Of a DNA stretch of 64,000 nt, positions 12,671 through 26,437 are shown in pieces. Position 1 is the stretch's first letter, and each line of letters begins with the position of its first letter. Under the pieces are notes generated by a model, which was given only the letters and a program-made list of their open reading frames with translations, did not search any database and was not told where the DNA came from. The stretch covers positions 1-64,000 of the forward strand of contig CAJNOJ010000385.1 of the NCBI GenBank assembly GCA_905250025.1. The letters are read 5' to 3'. A program made the translations under genes and the position numbers. This stretch comes from Adineta ricciae. Taxonomy: Eukaryota > Rotifera > Eurotatoria > Adinetida > Adinetidae.

Positions 12671-14188
12671 GAACCTGACATTTCTTTGTTTTTTTCTTCA
12701 AATTATGTGTATTCAGAGAGAATTTCCTTTTTGTGCTGCTAACATTTGTTTTCTTTTTTCTATATATGCATATATATATATATAAATTTGATTCAATGAA
12801 TTGGTTAAGTACTTCAATTTTGTGCTCGATGTATAGATATGTTAGTTTATAGTTCTTTTGTATGCAGAAAAAAGTAAGCCGACATTGTCAGATAATTGCT
12901 GACAGACATCGTTATCATTGCCTTCCCCTACTTAGTCTTTCTTTCTCGTCTCTATTAATTCATTTTGAATATAATGACGATCAATTTTGTGTATTGCAAG
13001 CAGTTAGACGCACGCGACGAGATTAATAGAAACGTAAGAGACCGAGCCGGTAACGAAGAAAGAGAACGAGAGGCAACAAAAACTCAAATATTATTACTTC
13101 AATTACCGTCACGCTATGTCAATTGTTTAGATGAAGATTCACCTTTTTCCCTACCCCCGTATAACATAATTAATTTTCTGCTCGAATGGACTGATGTGTG
13201 CTGATTACTTCATCATCATCACACCATACAAAGATGATAATTGATTTCGACTATACAATTGATTTCTTATCAGGCAAAATACTTCAAGACATTACCTTTT
13301 GTCACACAATGATGATGATAGACCCTAAGGCAATGAAGACAATTCTCAGGAGATATTATCCAAAACAATCATGTCATTTGAATAGGAAACAATTTTATCG
13401 ATTTACATATCTAATGAATACATCGATTGTAAGAAATACATTTTTGGATATTCACTCTGTTCTATTACCGTCAATTATAAATTTAGATTAATTGTATGAT
13501 AGACTATACGTCGAATCTCCTAAAATAAATCAATCGACGCAATAAATGATTTATGATTTTATTTCACAACGCACTTGACTTACCAAGTCATTCTATAAGA
13601 CGAAGACACAGTTGGTCGTGCTATTCCGGGACAAAGCTTCACGGCGAAGTTCGAAAATCAGAGGAAGCTGTGGGTGCGATCAACAGATGCTTTTCGAAAT
13701 ATGTTTTTGGAATGAATTAAGTTGTCAACGAAGAAACGAGCTGTAAACTGGCGACCTCTTTTATCGGCAAACGCTGTGTTACTTATCTGCATATGTATTT
13801 TTTCTGTTTCTTTGTTCGTTGATTTCTATTCGACGAAAAAAAACCCGTTGTTGTTTTTTTTTCTGAATATTATTAATAAACTCTGGAATCTTAATAGATT
13901 TTTCTTTTTCTTAAATGATAAATATATAATAAGTGTCAAGTCAAACAAAGGACAAACCTCGACGAAAAATGTTTTACTTATGAATCAATTTCAAATAAAT
14001 TTGATTTAGAAAAAAGCAACTTTTGTTTTTCTCCGAAAGAAAAGGCCGTGTCGTGACGGAAAAAAAACAGAGAAAATCAGCTGGATCTCGTTTTGTTGAT
14101 TTGTTTATTTTCTATTTAAGATATCCTTTTTACGACGATCGATAAAAATTAAATACTTTGTTTTGTTTTTAACTTCAAACGGAAAAAA
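12671..14188. other. Intergenic region between the homeobox gene and GIGYF
   Basis: About 1.5 kb with TATA dinucleotide runs near 12768-12788 and no supported exon. Open frames at 12965-13204 and 13198-13491 lack family signal or splice context. It presumably carries the homeobox 3' UTR and the GIGYF promoter. Confidence 0.45.
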
Positions 14189-17100
14189 ATGACATCAACA
14201 ACTGTTGCTCAGCATACTTCACAACCATTGAATTTTGGACCTGAATGGTTTGTTAACGAGTTTTCTTTCACAGATTTCTCTATTCTGTTTTGAATTCGAT
14301 CGACTAGGCTTCGAGCATTATCAACGCCTGACTCGGCGACGTCGATTCCAACATCGGGGGGCAGTACAAGCGGAAATATTTTCAAGTTTTCAGCAACAAA
14401 ATATCGTTATTCGAAAGATGAAATCTTGGCATTACGTGTGAATGTTGCTGACCGTTTGGCCGATGCGACGCAAAACGAGATTTTGGACAATTTAAAAGAT
14501 GTGGAGAACGTTTTTCGAGCAAATATCCTAGAACCGTTGGCTTTAACTCCACCAACAGCAGATGAAACTGTAAGAAAACTGACAAGTTTGATGACAGGAT
14601 TTAAAACTCGGTTTCCTTTAGATGAAAATGAATGCTTTATCAAGTTACATATCAGGCCGAACACCCGGTGGCGCAGGTCGTGCTGGGAGCAACAGTCAAC
14701 AATCGCAACAGGATTCACGAAGTAGTCGTGGCGGTAGTTCAATGTCAAATGGACGTGGTGGTCCGCGCAGTCGAGGCGGACGCGACAACACGTACGGACC
14801 GAATCGTGGCAATAGCAATAATAATAATTCAGATGATAGTGGTGAGAATGGTAATACTAATGAAGAAACATCAACATCGTCAACTTCGTGGTCACGTAGT
14901 AATTATAATTCACGAGGCGGTTCGTTTGGAAATCGTGTACGATCTTTTGATGATCGGTAAGTAATGTTGATTGACGAACGAAACAATTCATTGCTTGTTT
15001 TCTTTGAATTTGCCTAGTGATCAATCTCATACTTTCCGCCGCGGTGGCGCCAGCGGTTCGCGACAGTCATCCGATGGTTGGCGTCGATCCCGAGGTGATG
15101 AGGATGACAATGAACAGAGTGAAGATTCACCGACAACGGCAAACGGGTCAACTTCGTGGACATCGCGCAGCGGACAAACAAGACGCGGTGGCAGCACTAG
15201 TTCAATGGAACAAAGAACGAAATCCAGTGAGAAATGGAGTGTTTCCGATGATCGACCTGGTGAGCTGAAATGTCGTTCGCACTTATAAGATGTCTAACTT
15301 TGAATATTCAGGCCCATCAAATAGTTATGAATCCAATCAACAACGCAACGGTGGATGGCGAACGAACTCATCGACATCAGACCGCGATTTCGGTTCACGT
15401 CGTCCTCCTGTGAAACGTGATCGTAGGTGGCAATTTCATCGATTCAAATGCCTATCTCTACTTCGTTTAGGTATGCCGGAGTGGATGGATGATAACAATG
15501 ACGACGAAGACGATAATCAACTGAGTAATGCAACATTCGAACAGGATGGAACATTCACTAGATCATCAGCCGCTCGACAAAATAGTAGTAGTGAACAGCA
15601 TAGAACAGAATCCCAAATAACATCTAATGAACCAGCTGTCCAAGCAAATAATCCTGTACGTATTCTCGTTCATGTTGTTCTCTCATCTTCTCTATTTCAA
15701 TCCTCTGCGATTACAGACACCAACACAACAAGAGGACGGTACAAAACCTGAAAAATCAAAATCAAAACCACAAACCGATACAGCCGTCGTTAATGTTCCG
15801 GCTGCTTCCGAACCTACTGGTGAGCTCAAATTTGTGTTTCATTCAATGATGTCTATAATCGTTCTTGTTTAATAATATGCAGTGACTAAACCCACACCCC
15901 CGGTACAACAATCTATTCCCTCATGGGATGATGATTTAGATCATAGTGACTTGGCAACAACTGTGGTAGAAGCAACTCTTGCAGAAGTAGATAATAAACT
16001 TACTTTCTTGCTTCATTCACGCTACTCTATCTTCTAGGATCATGAATATTCACCTCCCGTTTCTGCTCATTCGAAATCTCGCCTTATTTCCATGGAACCA
16101 ACGGCTTCAATCATTCCACAAGCACGTGCACCCGTGATTATCGATGATAAACAATGGTTTTATAAAGATCCGCAAAATATAGTGCAAGGCCCTTTCTCAT
16201 CAGCTGATATGGAACGATGGTATACGGCCGGCTATTTTACTACTGTTTTACCTGTGAAACGTTTGGGTGAAGTTCACTTTTCGACTATTCAACAATTGAC
16301 AAATGAAATAGGTCGATCGCCTTTTCGTACCGATATTCCATCATTGCCAATAACACCTGTACAAAAACAACAACCAGTCATACCCGAGTCACAAAAGTTC
16401 AACTCGATGGCGTTTTCAACATCATCCTCATCAACTTCGAACAATGCTTATCTCGAAGATTTCCTAATGCAACAACAACAGTCAAGACAAAATGTTCAAC
16501 AATCAATGTTATTTAACCGGTAATTTGTACAGAAAGAGCAAACGAACGAGAGACATTTGTATATTTGTTTTCAGACAAACTTCGATGCCATTGCCAGCCA
16601 ATGATCGAAAACCAATGTCATCTCCTTCAAGCATCTCATCTCAATTACAAGCTTATTTTAATTCTCAACAACCCCAACAACAACAACAACAACAGCACCA
16701 ATCATCGTCTTCTATTTTCTCCAATCTGGTCAACGATCCTGCAGCAATGTATCAGCAACAAGTGCAACGAAGCATATCGTCAACAAATTCTCAACAATCA
16801 AATTCAACTCTATTCGATGACATGCAACGTTCATTTCGACAAAGTTCATCGGCAACAGGTAGTGGCTCGTTCTTTCCTTCAAATTTGCCTGTTTCTCAAC
16901 AATCATCAAATGATCTCATGGCACGTTTAACACAAGCCATGCAAACGCGTGATAAACAACAGCAACATCAGGAAAAACTTGAAGAACAACGAAGGCGAGA
17001 TATGGAATATGAACGAATGAAAATCTACGAACAAGTACGTCTACAACGTGAAGAAGAAGAAGAACGCCGTAAAATCCAAGAAGCCAATACCAATCGGCAA

Positions 17101-19467
17101 ATCAATTTCGATCAATTGACAAAATCCATGGAAAACAAAAATCAATCAGTATTAGATTACGAGCAAATGTTGGCACGTCAACAATATCAAAAAGAACAGC
17201 AAGCGAAAATCGAAGCACAACAGTAAGTTAATCATCATTATTTGTCACTTTAGAGGAAAATCGCTTGTGCATTTTAGAGCAGAAAATGTTCGCCGCTATC
17301 AACAATATTACCGAGAACAACCGCAACAACCGCAGCAACCGCAGCAACCGGTGTATAAAGTCACTGAAACAACCAGCTGGGCACGACATCCATCACAAAC
17401 GAGCGATTCGACACAGTTATTAAGTTTTGCGGACATTCAAAAGCAAGAACAAGAACAGGAGCGCCGTTCACGGGAAGCGGCAGTTTTCGCACAACAATAC
17501 GTACGTTCCAAAGTGAAAAACATATAATCTAACTAGAAAAATGGAAATGAATAGTTTTGACAGTAGAGCAGAGTGTATGAGGAGGGTGGATGTAGGCATA
17601 GTGGATCTTACCGGTTGAGTGTGTCATTTTCCTAATTAGTTTCTCTTTGATTAGACTAAATCTCAGATTTTACCTATTCCAAACTCCTCTTCGTCACCGC
17701 CATCGACAACTAAACCTAATTCATGGGCCCGTACATTATTTGCTGGCAGCAATAATGGTAATAGTAATGTCCCATCGACATCAAGTCATATAACGTCTGA
17801 TCATGATATCAATGAGAATCCATTAGCTGAATCATCATCATCATCATCATCTGTAGCATTGTATAACCAACAGGCAACAAATGCGGTACTTTCCCTTTTA
17901 AATATTCATGTATGTTGTGCTGTGACTAGTGCATGTGTCATATGTCTAATCCATTAATGCTTAATTATCTCTACATATCTAGTTGTTTGCTTAACATCAT
18001 TGCAATTCTATCTTCTTTTCTAGCCCAAATCACGATCAGTTACTAATCAGCAGCCATCGACACCATGGAATGGAACAAATAGTATATCGAATCCTTCACT
18101 TCAAGATATTCAACGACAACAAGCACAGGTATGAACGATTGATGTATAGTAATTTTGCCACTGAAGTTCATCTTCTGTTAGAATGATTTACGGCAACAAC
18201 AGTCACATCATATCACATCTGGTCATTCCTCAACTTCAACACCTGTCTGGGGTGGAAATTTTCAACATGGAAATGCTTCTCAACAGTCATCAGCATTATC
18301 CTGGGATAATCAGCATTCATCAGCACCATCGAACAAATCGAGCAATAAATCTTCGTATGTATCAACTATACTGTAGAATATTGAACTTATACATATATAT
18401 ATGAATACAAACGGATGTGTTTTTTCTATTGATTTTATTCAATATGCAAGATATTGAATACAAATAAACTCTTCATTGATTTGTATAAATAAAATCGCAT
18501 TTAAATATATCATACGATTACTAATACTAACAGAAAATTTCTTTCATTTCTTTCGTCAAGTTAATTATCATACAAAGATCTTTATTCGTATCATGACAAT
18601 TCACATGAAAAGAAAAGCACGATACTCATTCATCAGACATAACTCGCTAATTTAAACTGACGAAATCGTTTCTAGAAAGTCGATCTAACAGAATGAAGAG
18701 AAGATTCAGAAGTCTAAGGTTGGTGTTTTGCCTTCATTTTTCTATTGTATCTATGAATACATCTATATTCATTTTCATTTCAATTCAACCTAGAACTCCA
18801 TGGACTGAATTGAAGCCCACGTCACCAATGGCAACGACCCCCGGCAAAGTCAACCCGAAGAATGCTGACCTAACGAAAAACGAACAGGAAGCCAAACGTC
18901 TATTCGCAGCAACACGTGCGCAAGATGCCCTATCCAAATGGACACAAGCTCAATTCAAAGATAACTTGAAAGATATCGACGGTAGACGAACATTTCATTC
19001 TACACTCTCCTAAGGCTGATCTCTTTCTTGTTCTAGTACCAACTCTTGTACAGTTTTTGAAAGATATCGATAAAGCTGGTGACATTATGGACTATGTCCA
19101 ACCATACATCGGCTCAGTTAGTAAAGCTAAAGAATTCGCTAATGATTTTCTAATTAAACGTAATCAATTGGCTAAAGCTGAGGTTATTAATTCGATATTC
19201 GCCAGAAAATCCAAACTCATCGCTTTTTTCTTCTTCTTCTAGCCTGATTTAGACAATGAACGTTTGAACGAATTAGCCATGGCGCCGACGTCATCGAATG
19301 ATAATAGTGGCAGTGGCGGCGATGAAGGTTTTCAAGTCGCATCGAGTAATGGTCAGAAGAAAAAAGCAAAAAAGATGAAAGGTCAAAAAATCGACGGTAA
19401 ACAACTTGGTTTCACGGTTAACAATCGACCAGAGCAACGCGATGATATTGATAAAGTACTCATGTAG
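14189..19467 (+). CDS. GIGYF: GIGYF (GRB10-interacting GYF protein) homologue
   Basis: GIGYF proteins partner with the cap-binding 4EHP (eIF4E2) to repress translation and promote mRNA decay. Seventeen exons (14189-14247, 14308-14569, 14622-14956, 15018-15259, 15312-15422, 15471-15655, 15717-15819, 15883-15986, 16038-16519, 16575-17222, 17278-17500, 17655-17885, 18024-18128, 18182-18354, 18794-18981, 19037-19182, 19243-19467) sum to 3822 nt, giving 1273 residues. The N-terminus has LNFGPEWLRALS and the 4EHP-binding YRYSKDEILAL. RG-rich segments follow, then the PEW motif. The GYF domain is encoded at about 16151-16320 (QWFYKDPQNIVQGPF ... MERWYTAGYF) with its Pro-binding aromatics intact. After it come polyQ and a charged coiled coil. 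The C-terminal helical domain (about 18880-19180) and the ending KQLGFTVN match human GIGYF1/2. The 439 bp intron before exon 15 is the largest. Confidence 0.97.
16150..16320 (+). other. GYF domain within GIGYF
   Basis: The encoded segment carries the family signature W-x-Y/F-x-D ... GPF-x4-M-x2-W-x3-GYF. GYF domains bind proline-rich peptides (PPGF/PPGL type). Confidence 0.95.
16661..16697 (+). repeat. CAA/CAG repeat coding polyglutamine in GIGYF
   Basis: In-frame run of CAA and CAG codons (QQPQQQQQQQ) in exon 10. Polyglutamine after the GYF domain is also seen in human GIGYF2. Confidence 0.9.
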
Positions 19468-19866
19468 AAATACTTGGAAATTCGTCACCTGTCTTTACCA
19501 TGTATATATCTCTAATTGAAATCTTTTATCTCTCTCTCTCTCTCTCTCTCTCTCTTGTCATTTCCGTAATGTACGGTTGTTTTTTATTCATTGATAAAAC
19601 GTACGTATGTTTATGAACTTTTTAAAAGTATATATACAGTCTCCTTTTCTTGCGCGAGCATTATCGTTGATACATTCATGTTTCTTCAATCATTTTCTCT
19701 TCTTTTCTTCGTCGTCTGATGTTGTTGGTTTTTTTCTCTTCGATTATAACTTATTTAAAAAAAACAACAAGTTGCATATTTGGACAGATAAAGAGAAATT
19801 AAATGAAAACTGAAGCCGTCTTTTCTCTAGGCAGGATGACGAATATCTCGAATAGTTTCAGATATT
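19468..19866. other. Short spacer between GIGYF and CENPS
   Basis: About 400 bp holding the GIGYF 3' UTR, a CT repeat at 19529-19556 and poly-T tracts. No exon seen. Acceptor-like sequences (TCTCTAG near 19831, GTTTCAG near 19860) precede the CENPS start. Confidence 0.5.
19529..19556. repeat. (CT)n microsatellite
   Basis: Uninterrupted CT run just downstream of the GIGYF stop codon. Confidence 0.95.
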
Positions 19867-20409
19867 ATGGCAGATTTGGATGATGAACGACTTTTGCAAG
19901 ATCCGGTTTTGGTGGGTGGAGCCCATCGGAAATTGTTCGCAGACATCTAAAAACGAAAATTTTCTTCTATTCAGAGATTGAAAGCAGCACTACACGCTGC
20001 ATGCGGAAAAATTTGCGAACAATTACAAACACAGTCCAATGTGACTGTTGACAAACAAGTTGTGGCTGCAATAGGTGATATTACCTTTCAACAAATCGCC
20101 ACATTCTGTCAAGATCTCGATGCATTTGCTAAGTAAAAATGGCTGATTTCGACATATCACGATCGGAATCTTCATCTATTCAGACATGGCAAACGCTCGA
20201 CAATCAATGCGGACGATGTTCGTCTCCTTTGCCGTCGCAATTCAAGTCTTTTGGAGAAGATCGATGATGTGCAACAACGTCCATTGAAACCGTCGAAAGC
20301 AACCAATCGATCGACAACTGGCCGAAGTCATGGTTCATCTCGCTATGTCGATCATAATGTTGATATAACTGTTGTCGAATCATCATCAGATATGGACGAC
20401 ATTAACTAG
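19867..20409 (+). CDS. CENPS: Centromere protein S / MHF1 histone-fold protein
   Basis: CENP-S pairs with CENP-X (MHF2) to form a DNA-binding histone-fold complex that acts at kinetochores and with the FANCM helicase. Three exons, 19867-19911, 19975-20132 and 20184-20409, sum to 429 nt (142 residues; human 138). The histone fold runs from about RLKAALHAACGKICEQL through TFQQIATFCQDLDAFAKHGK to TINADDVRLLCRRNSSLL, each block aligning to human CENPS (AKRTTINTEDVKLLARRSNSLL region). The C-terminal tail is Ser/Thr-rich and ends in acidic residues (ESSSDMDDIN), matching the acidic end of the vertebrate protein. A poly(A) signal AATAAA lies at 20478-20483. It starts 400 bp after GIGYF on the same strand. 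Confidence 0.94.
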
Positions 20410-23400
20410 TTCGAAAAAGAAAACAACCTTGTAATATATTGTCCTTATGATTGATATCGAACATTCATCTACTTTTAAATAAACATTCAATTCAATATGC
20501 AGAGTTTATGACGAGAAAGGCATTCGAGCATAAAGCTTATCTTATCATTTCGTGATTATATAACGTCAGCAAAAAGCACGTCGAAGAGTAAATCTAAATC
20601 CTTTCCTTTCTCAGGAATTTGAAACATCACCTTATCAAATGGATGACATCTAATCCTTGCCTCGAGCTCGTGATGGATATTCCTCTCAAGTCTCTTCGGT
20701 TTGCCTTTCCTTGTCCAAGAAATAATAACTTGTGTCAATACTTCACACATCAACCGATTTGATTATTTTCTTTGTCTATTCATAGTCCAATCAAGCAACA
20801 AACCTTTCAACAAGTCGAAGTAGAGTGCAATCAAGTCAGCTGATCATCAACGTCAATAGCAATTACTATTACTACTATTCTCTGTTTACTTTATAGTTTA
20901 TCTTCGTAGCAAGAATCCAAATCGAATAATCATGTTAACGAACAACTAACTTCATCCTTCAATGCAATTATCTCTCTCCCCTAATCGATCGAAGATACAT
21001 TCAGATGATCGTTACGTAAAAAATAAATCATATAGTAGACATACAGGAAATTAGACGTTCATTTTAAGTAACATGCCCACAAGCTATTGAACACATTCAT
21101 CGACATTATTAAAAAAAAAACTAGAAACTGTATGTACGCATTGCTAATGGCAGTTGATGCAACGGTCAGTTGTTCATGACTTTGATGAAAATTTATCTTT
21201 ATCATCAGAGAAAGAAACACAATCGGTGCTGATAATCGACGCCCGAAATCCCTTGGTATCATTAGTCATTGTTCGATTTAGCTGAATGAAATCCAAGAGA
21301 GAATACATAAAAGAAAGCAACTGTTGAACAAAGATACAATCATAGTTTTCTGTTCAATCGTCTTCATCGAAAGAATTACGAGCTTGGATGAATGAATCTT
21401 CTTCGTACAGAATTGATTGGTTCAATTATTTTAGTTTAGATTCAATTACGACATAAGAATATGAAGTTTCAAATCTTCTACTTGAAAATTAAGTGATTCT
21501 TCTTAGTCATATAAGTTGTCATCACTTTTGATGGGACATAAGAGAGAGGAAGAGAAGGAGGAAAAGTATGTTCAAGTACTTCAATACATAAAACAAAGGA
21601 TTAAATGAAAATTCAGTTTTTTCCCTTTTCGTTCATCGTCAATTGTCAGATGAAAGACACAACGAGTTGATTTATGTCAGCATTTCATCTTTTACTTTCT
21701 TATTCATTTCAATCAGCAAGTAATTCCCTTAATATCAACACGCACAATAGTTAGATCATTTTCAATCGACTCACTAATCCTCTTCTCATTCGTTAGTTTG
21801 TCTGAATAACCTATACAGGTGAAAGACAGAACATGCGAACTTCTCTTTCATTAAGTTGACCATTATGTCGACTTATTCTCGTGCTACACGAAAGAACAGG
21901 AAACACTAGACGTATGTGTTGATGGATAGGAGGTGGTCGTCCATTAGAGTGAGTAGCTCTTGGGGTCATTCGAGTGGGCACCACCAACACAACTTTGACT
22001 CTCTTATTCAATACTTAAGAGTCTAGCCATCATTTTTCTCCTCTACTTTTCACACATCGACATTCGTTCTTTTCTTTTTCAATCGTCTTAATCGTCACCT
22101 CCCATATTCTCTTCTTCGTTGATATACTTCATCGAGCAAGAATGAAATCGAATTAAACGATATAGCAAAGACATGTTCTCGTATTGTATTGATCGAACAA
22201 TGAAATGGGTAGATCATCTTTCTTCTCCTCTTAAATGACAATCTCCAGTTTATATATCTCAAGAGTAAGAAATAGTTGACCAATATCAAATCTTTTCTCT
22301 TTCACGCCTAATTATTGTGGTAAATGATGAGTTCAATACATTCGTACACATGAAATTAGTTAGGTAGTGAACATGAGAACGCAGAAAGGAAAAAGAAACG
22401 TTTGATCAGCAATGAAAACCTGTGTATATATGTGATATACATTCATAGATCAAATGATAATATAATGTGATGTTCACGCCCATATCTCGATGTCATTTAC
22501 ACGATCTTCTCATTCATTCATTCATTCATCCAACTTCTTCACCTTACTGACCACAAGCAAAAAGACATCTTGACATCGAAACTAACGAACGTCATATGTA
22601 ATCGAGAATATGATGTTCATTTAGATTTAAAGGTCAAAGTTGCAACATATATCTCGATGTAATATTTCCAACTTCTCCTAGTTAAGATCCGATTACCGAC
22701 ATGACTGAATAACATTTTTTTGAAAAAAGAAAAATCAATTTCTTCCCTTTTGGCTTGTCTTCTCGTTTTTCTTCTTCTGATTGCGTATGTGTGTGCCTAC
22801 TCTCACGGGCTTCGTGCATGCATGAATGTTACTGCTCATTTTCTTCTTCTTCTTCTTCTTCTTCTTTTTTTTGTGTACGATCGAGCGTTCTCTGACCTCC
22901 TCCCATCTTTTTTCCTATAGAAGATTTATATACATGCGCACGTCGATGATTATATAACCTCGATCTTTTTGTGCTTCAGGCTACTGCTGTTTTCAACGCA
23001 TGAAACGTTGAAATCTGACTGCTGAGTTCGATTTTGTCGTCTGATCATCAAACGTGTCGAGCTTCTTTATTTGATCCAACAAATAGTAATCAAACAGAAT
23101 GATATGTCAGACAGACGCCAACCGAGTGTCTAATTAGTCATGATATTTCACTTGCTTTTCTCCGTACCGCTCAATAGGATACAAGGTTTTCCTATTGTTC
23201 ATTTTAAACTAAAGAGCATATCCTTGTCAACTCAACAGCTCCCTCCAGAATGATTTCTGGTTCCATGATTGTTTGTTGATAGTATGCTTTTTCTTTGTCG
23301 CGTCTTTCGTGTCGAGGTACTGGTGAGTCTGTGGTTTCTATTGATCTCAATATAATGCGAGAGAGAGAGAGAGAAAGAAAGATAGTTATTCGTGCAGGAT

Positions 23401-23823
23401 TAATGCAAGTTCAATGGATGACCTTGTCTTTTCCATGAAAGCTGTAAACAATCTTTCTTGTTTGAACATACGCACTGGATTGAAAATGAATTAATATACT
23501 GTTGAATAGACAAACATTCTTGAACCGAAATGCTTTTCCTTTTTCCCATGTTCATTTTGTTCTCTCTAATTATGCCATGTCGTCAAAAGGTATCTCATCA
23601 TCTAATTGGTGACATGTTCATTTTTCTTTTCTTCTGTGTCAAATTGAACAGCAACAGTTCATCTCGGCAGCTGTTGCAGAAAAAGAAGAGAGAACTTTTC
23701 TCTTTCTCTTCTAGATCATTATTTTTTTCTTTCTCCTTCTCCTTCTCTTTCTGTCTTCTCGCTTTTACCTTCATTTATATATATCGTATACATACATACA
23801 GACGCATTTAATACAATAATAAC
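20410..23823. other. 3.4 kb gene-free region upstream of frizzled
   Basis: No supported coding exon on either strand. Features seen are CTT repeats (about 22840-22866), a GA run near 23360-23374, CTT/CTC-rich tracts at about 23690-23760, and many ATTCATTC-type short repeats (for example near 22510-22530). It is the largest non-coding block in the window and sits 5' of a developmental receptor, so it is a plausible place for enhancers. No specific binding site is claimed. Confidence 0.5.
22838..22867. repeat. (CTT)n microsatellite
   Basis: Run of TTC/CTT trinucleotides followed by poly-T. Confidence 0.9.
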
Positions 23824-26437
23824 ATGAATCGATATTTCAAGCAACAGCTAGGTCTTCTATTACTTGCATTAATCCTGCAAATCAGTCGTGTCACAAGTGA
23901 CCAGCAGCAACCACAATGCCAAGCAATCACCTATTACGAATGCAAAAATATCGGATACAATCAAACATATTTGCCTAATAAATTTAATCATCAGGATCAA
24001 AAAGATGTTGCACTTGTGGTATGTACGAATTGAAAGTAATCATCAGCTTGAGAAATGTCATTAATGATTGATAATTATTCGTGTCGTCGAATTCGATAAG
24101 AATAACTACATGTTTCCTTTCATCGAACTCTCCTCCGAAGTGCTAATCGATCTTTCGAAGTACATAGGTGTGAAGAGAAAGATACATATCTGATTCTATT
24201 CACTCCAAGCAGGCCAGTTTTCTTTTCTGACATTTGTCTGACCTTCGAACTGATCTGACAAATAAACAATGGATATTATGATATCATTAACAGCGAACGA
24301 TTATGTCAATAGAAGAAAAAGATATTTCTACCGAATGTTAAAAGGCTTCCGTGAGGAACTAATTCAAATATTGGTTCATAGGATCTAATAGATGTGTGTA
24401 TGTGCGTGTGAACGCACGACGTGTTAAATAAGCGAACTTTTTTGATCAGATAAAATCCGATATGACAAGATTTTCTTTGTTTCATTTAGATCAATCAATT
24501 TACAGCTTTAATTGCCGTTGGATGTTCATCTGAACTACGCTTTTTACTCTGTTCAATTTATATGCCGTTATGTTTACCAAATTATTCTGAAACGATCCCA
24601 CCATGTCGTGAGGTAGACACGCATTGTATTTGTACGAATTCTCTAATTGTCAAACATTCAATTTCTATTAGGTATGCGAACGTGTTCGTACGCCATGCGA
24701 AGCATATTATACACGATATGGCTTCATTTGGCCAGATGCATTGAAATGCGAACAATATCCATCGAGTAGTGAGAATGCGATCTGTATGGATCCGAGAAAG
24801 AACGAAGCGCCGTCAGCAAAATCACCAATGAAATTGTCTTCTCCTCGTCCTGCGCATTCATCACCTGTATCATCATTATCATCTTCATCATGTTGTCAAT
24901 GTAACACATCATTAGGTTATCGTCTTATTGATGATGATTATGAATCAATTAAACGATGCGTTCCGCCTTGTTATTCACCGTATTTCAACGATGAACAATC
25001 GAAATCGATGATGAATATTTGGTTAACATTCTTAAGTTCGCTATGTGCGGTATCATGTGCGTTTGTTCTCTTAACATTTTGTATTGATATAACAAGATTT
25101 AAATACCCGCAACGACCGATTATATTCTTGGCATTATGTTATTTCTTTGTATCATGTGGTTATTTGATACGTTTGGGTTTGGGACACGAAAACGTTGCCT
25201 GTCGTTTAGAAAACAAGGTAAGCTGAAAATCTGAGGTTTTCAATGTACTTGTGATAACACCTTGTGTGTACAGAACAATGCCTGTCCATTGTTACTGAAA
25301 AATGATGCATTTTCGAAGGACGACATTTCTTTGATCAACCTTGTTCTGACATATCTTTTGCAGAATGTCATTATTTTGACATATGCATAGCATTTCTTTT
25401 CCCAAGAAAAGCAGTGCATCAAGTGTTTGAATTTCGCAATTCCAACGTTTCTTTTTAATTAGTTCCTGTCCTTGATGTTTCATCTGTTTAGATCGATTCG
25501 CCATCGTATCTTCAACTTGTTCGTGTGTCAGGCCCATCAAACTGTGCATTTGTTTTTGTTTTAACATATTTCTTTGGTATGGCTTCATCTGTATGGTGGG
25601 TTATACTAACACTAACATGGTTTCTTGCTGCTGGCTTCAAATGGTCGTCAGAGGCGATCGCACATTATTCAGTTTATTATCATCTCATTGCTTGGCTGCT
25701 ACCATGCTTACAAACAATCGCCATTCTCATGCTGAATGGCATCGATGGTGATCCGATCAGTGGAATCTGTTTTGTTGGACATACAGATTCATCAATGTTA
25801 CGCGGCTTTGTTATACTACCATTGATTGCTTTTTTGACTATTGGCACAATCTTTTTGTTGGGTGGTTTGATTAGTTTAATGCGTATTCGAAATGTGATGA
25901 AGAGTCAAGATCGAACGAAAACGAATAAATTAGAGAAATTAATGGTACGAATTGGACTCTATTCCATTCTTTATACCGTTCCAGCAACCTTTGTAAGTGA
26001 ACAAGATTTTTCTGGAAAAGCTCGCATGTTATCTGCTTGTTTGTTAGGTAATTGGAATTTACTTTTATGAATTACGCTATCGCACGATTTGGGAAGATAA
26101 TCTTCATTGTAACAAATGTCCGGATCGATCGACATCATCATGGGCAATTCAGCCAAGTTTTACGATATACCTCGCCAAATATTTCTTCTTACTGATCGTC
26201 GGTATTACAACTGGTCTATGGATCAATTTGAATAGTAAAACTATACGTTCGTGGAAGAAGTTCTTTTGTCGCTGCTTCTGTTGCAAGGCGATGGATGAAG
26301 AACATCATTATCAACAATATGGTAGTCATCATGGACGAGAGGATTACGGAATAAATTATTCATACAAACATACGAAAATTAATGGAAGCAAATATTCGCT
26401 TCCGTCGTCGAAACAATTACCATTAGTACATGTCTAA
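23824..26437 (+). CDS. fzd5/8: Frizzled Wnt receptor, Fz5/8-like
   Basis: Frizzleds are seven-pass receptors that bind Wnt through an extracellular cysteine-rich domain and recruit Dishevelled. Five exons, 23824-24018, 24490-24612, 24672-25217, 25492-25992 and 26048-26437, sum to 1755 nt (584 residues). A signal peptide (LGLLLLALILQISRVTS) is followed by the CRD, from CQAITYYECKNIGYNQT to CEQYP, with ten-cysteine spacing intact. After a low-complexity linker come TM1 (MNIWLTFLSSLCAVSCAFVL) and the remaining helices, including YFFGMASSVWWVILTLTWFL, a Frizzled hallmark. The Dishevelled-binding KTxxxW is present as KTIRSW. Phrases such as GPSNCAFVFVLTYFFGMASS and the ending LPLVHV are closest to Fz5/8. 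Exon 4 begins at 25492, not at the nearer CAG, because only that keeps phase 0. An AATAAA is at 26562-26567. Confidence 0.96.

Noticed and set aside
12965..13491. Two overlapping frames after the homeobox gene
   Set aside because: No domain, no splice partners, AT-rich codon use unlike neighbouring genes.
23530..23811. 93-codon frame just before frizzled
   Set aside because: Phe/Ser-rich sequence from CTT/TCT tracts. More likely the frizzled 5' UTR.
24019..24489. Extra coding sequence in the first frizzled intron
   Set aside because: The 471 bp between the CRD halves has multiple stops in all frames. Joining 24018 to 24490 gives a normal CRD.
25525..25530. Frizzled exon 4 starting at the nearer CAG (GTG TCA GGC)
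   Set aside because: It would need phase 1 entry, but exon 3 ends in phase 0. The acceptor at 25491 (exon start 25492) keeps frame.
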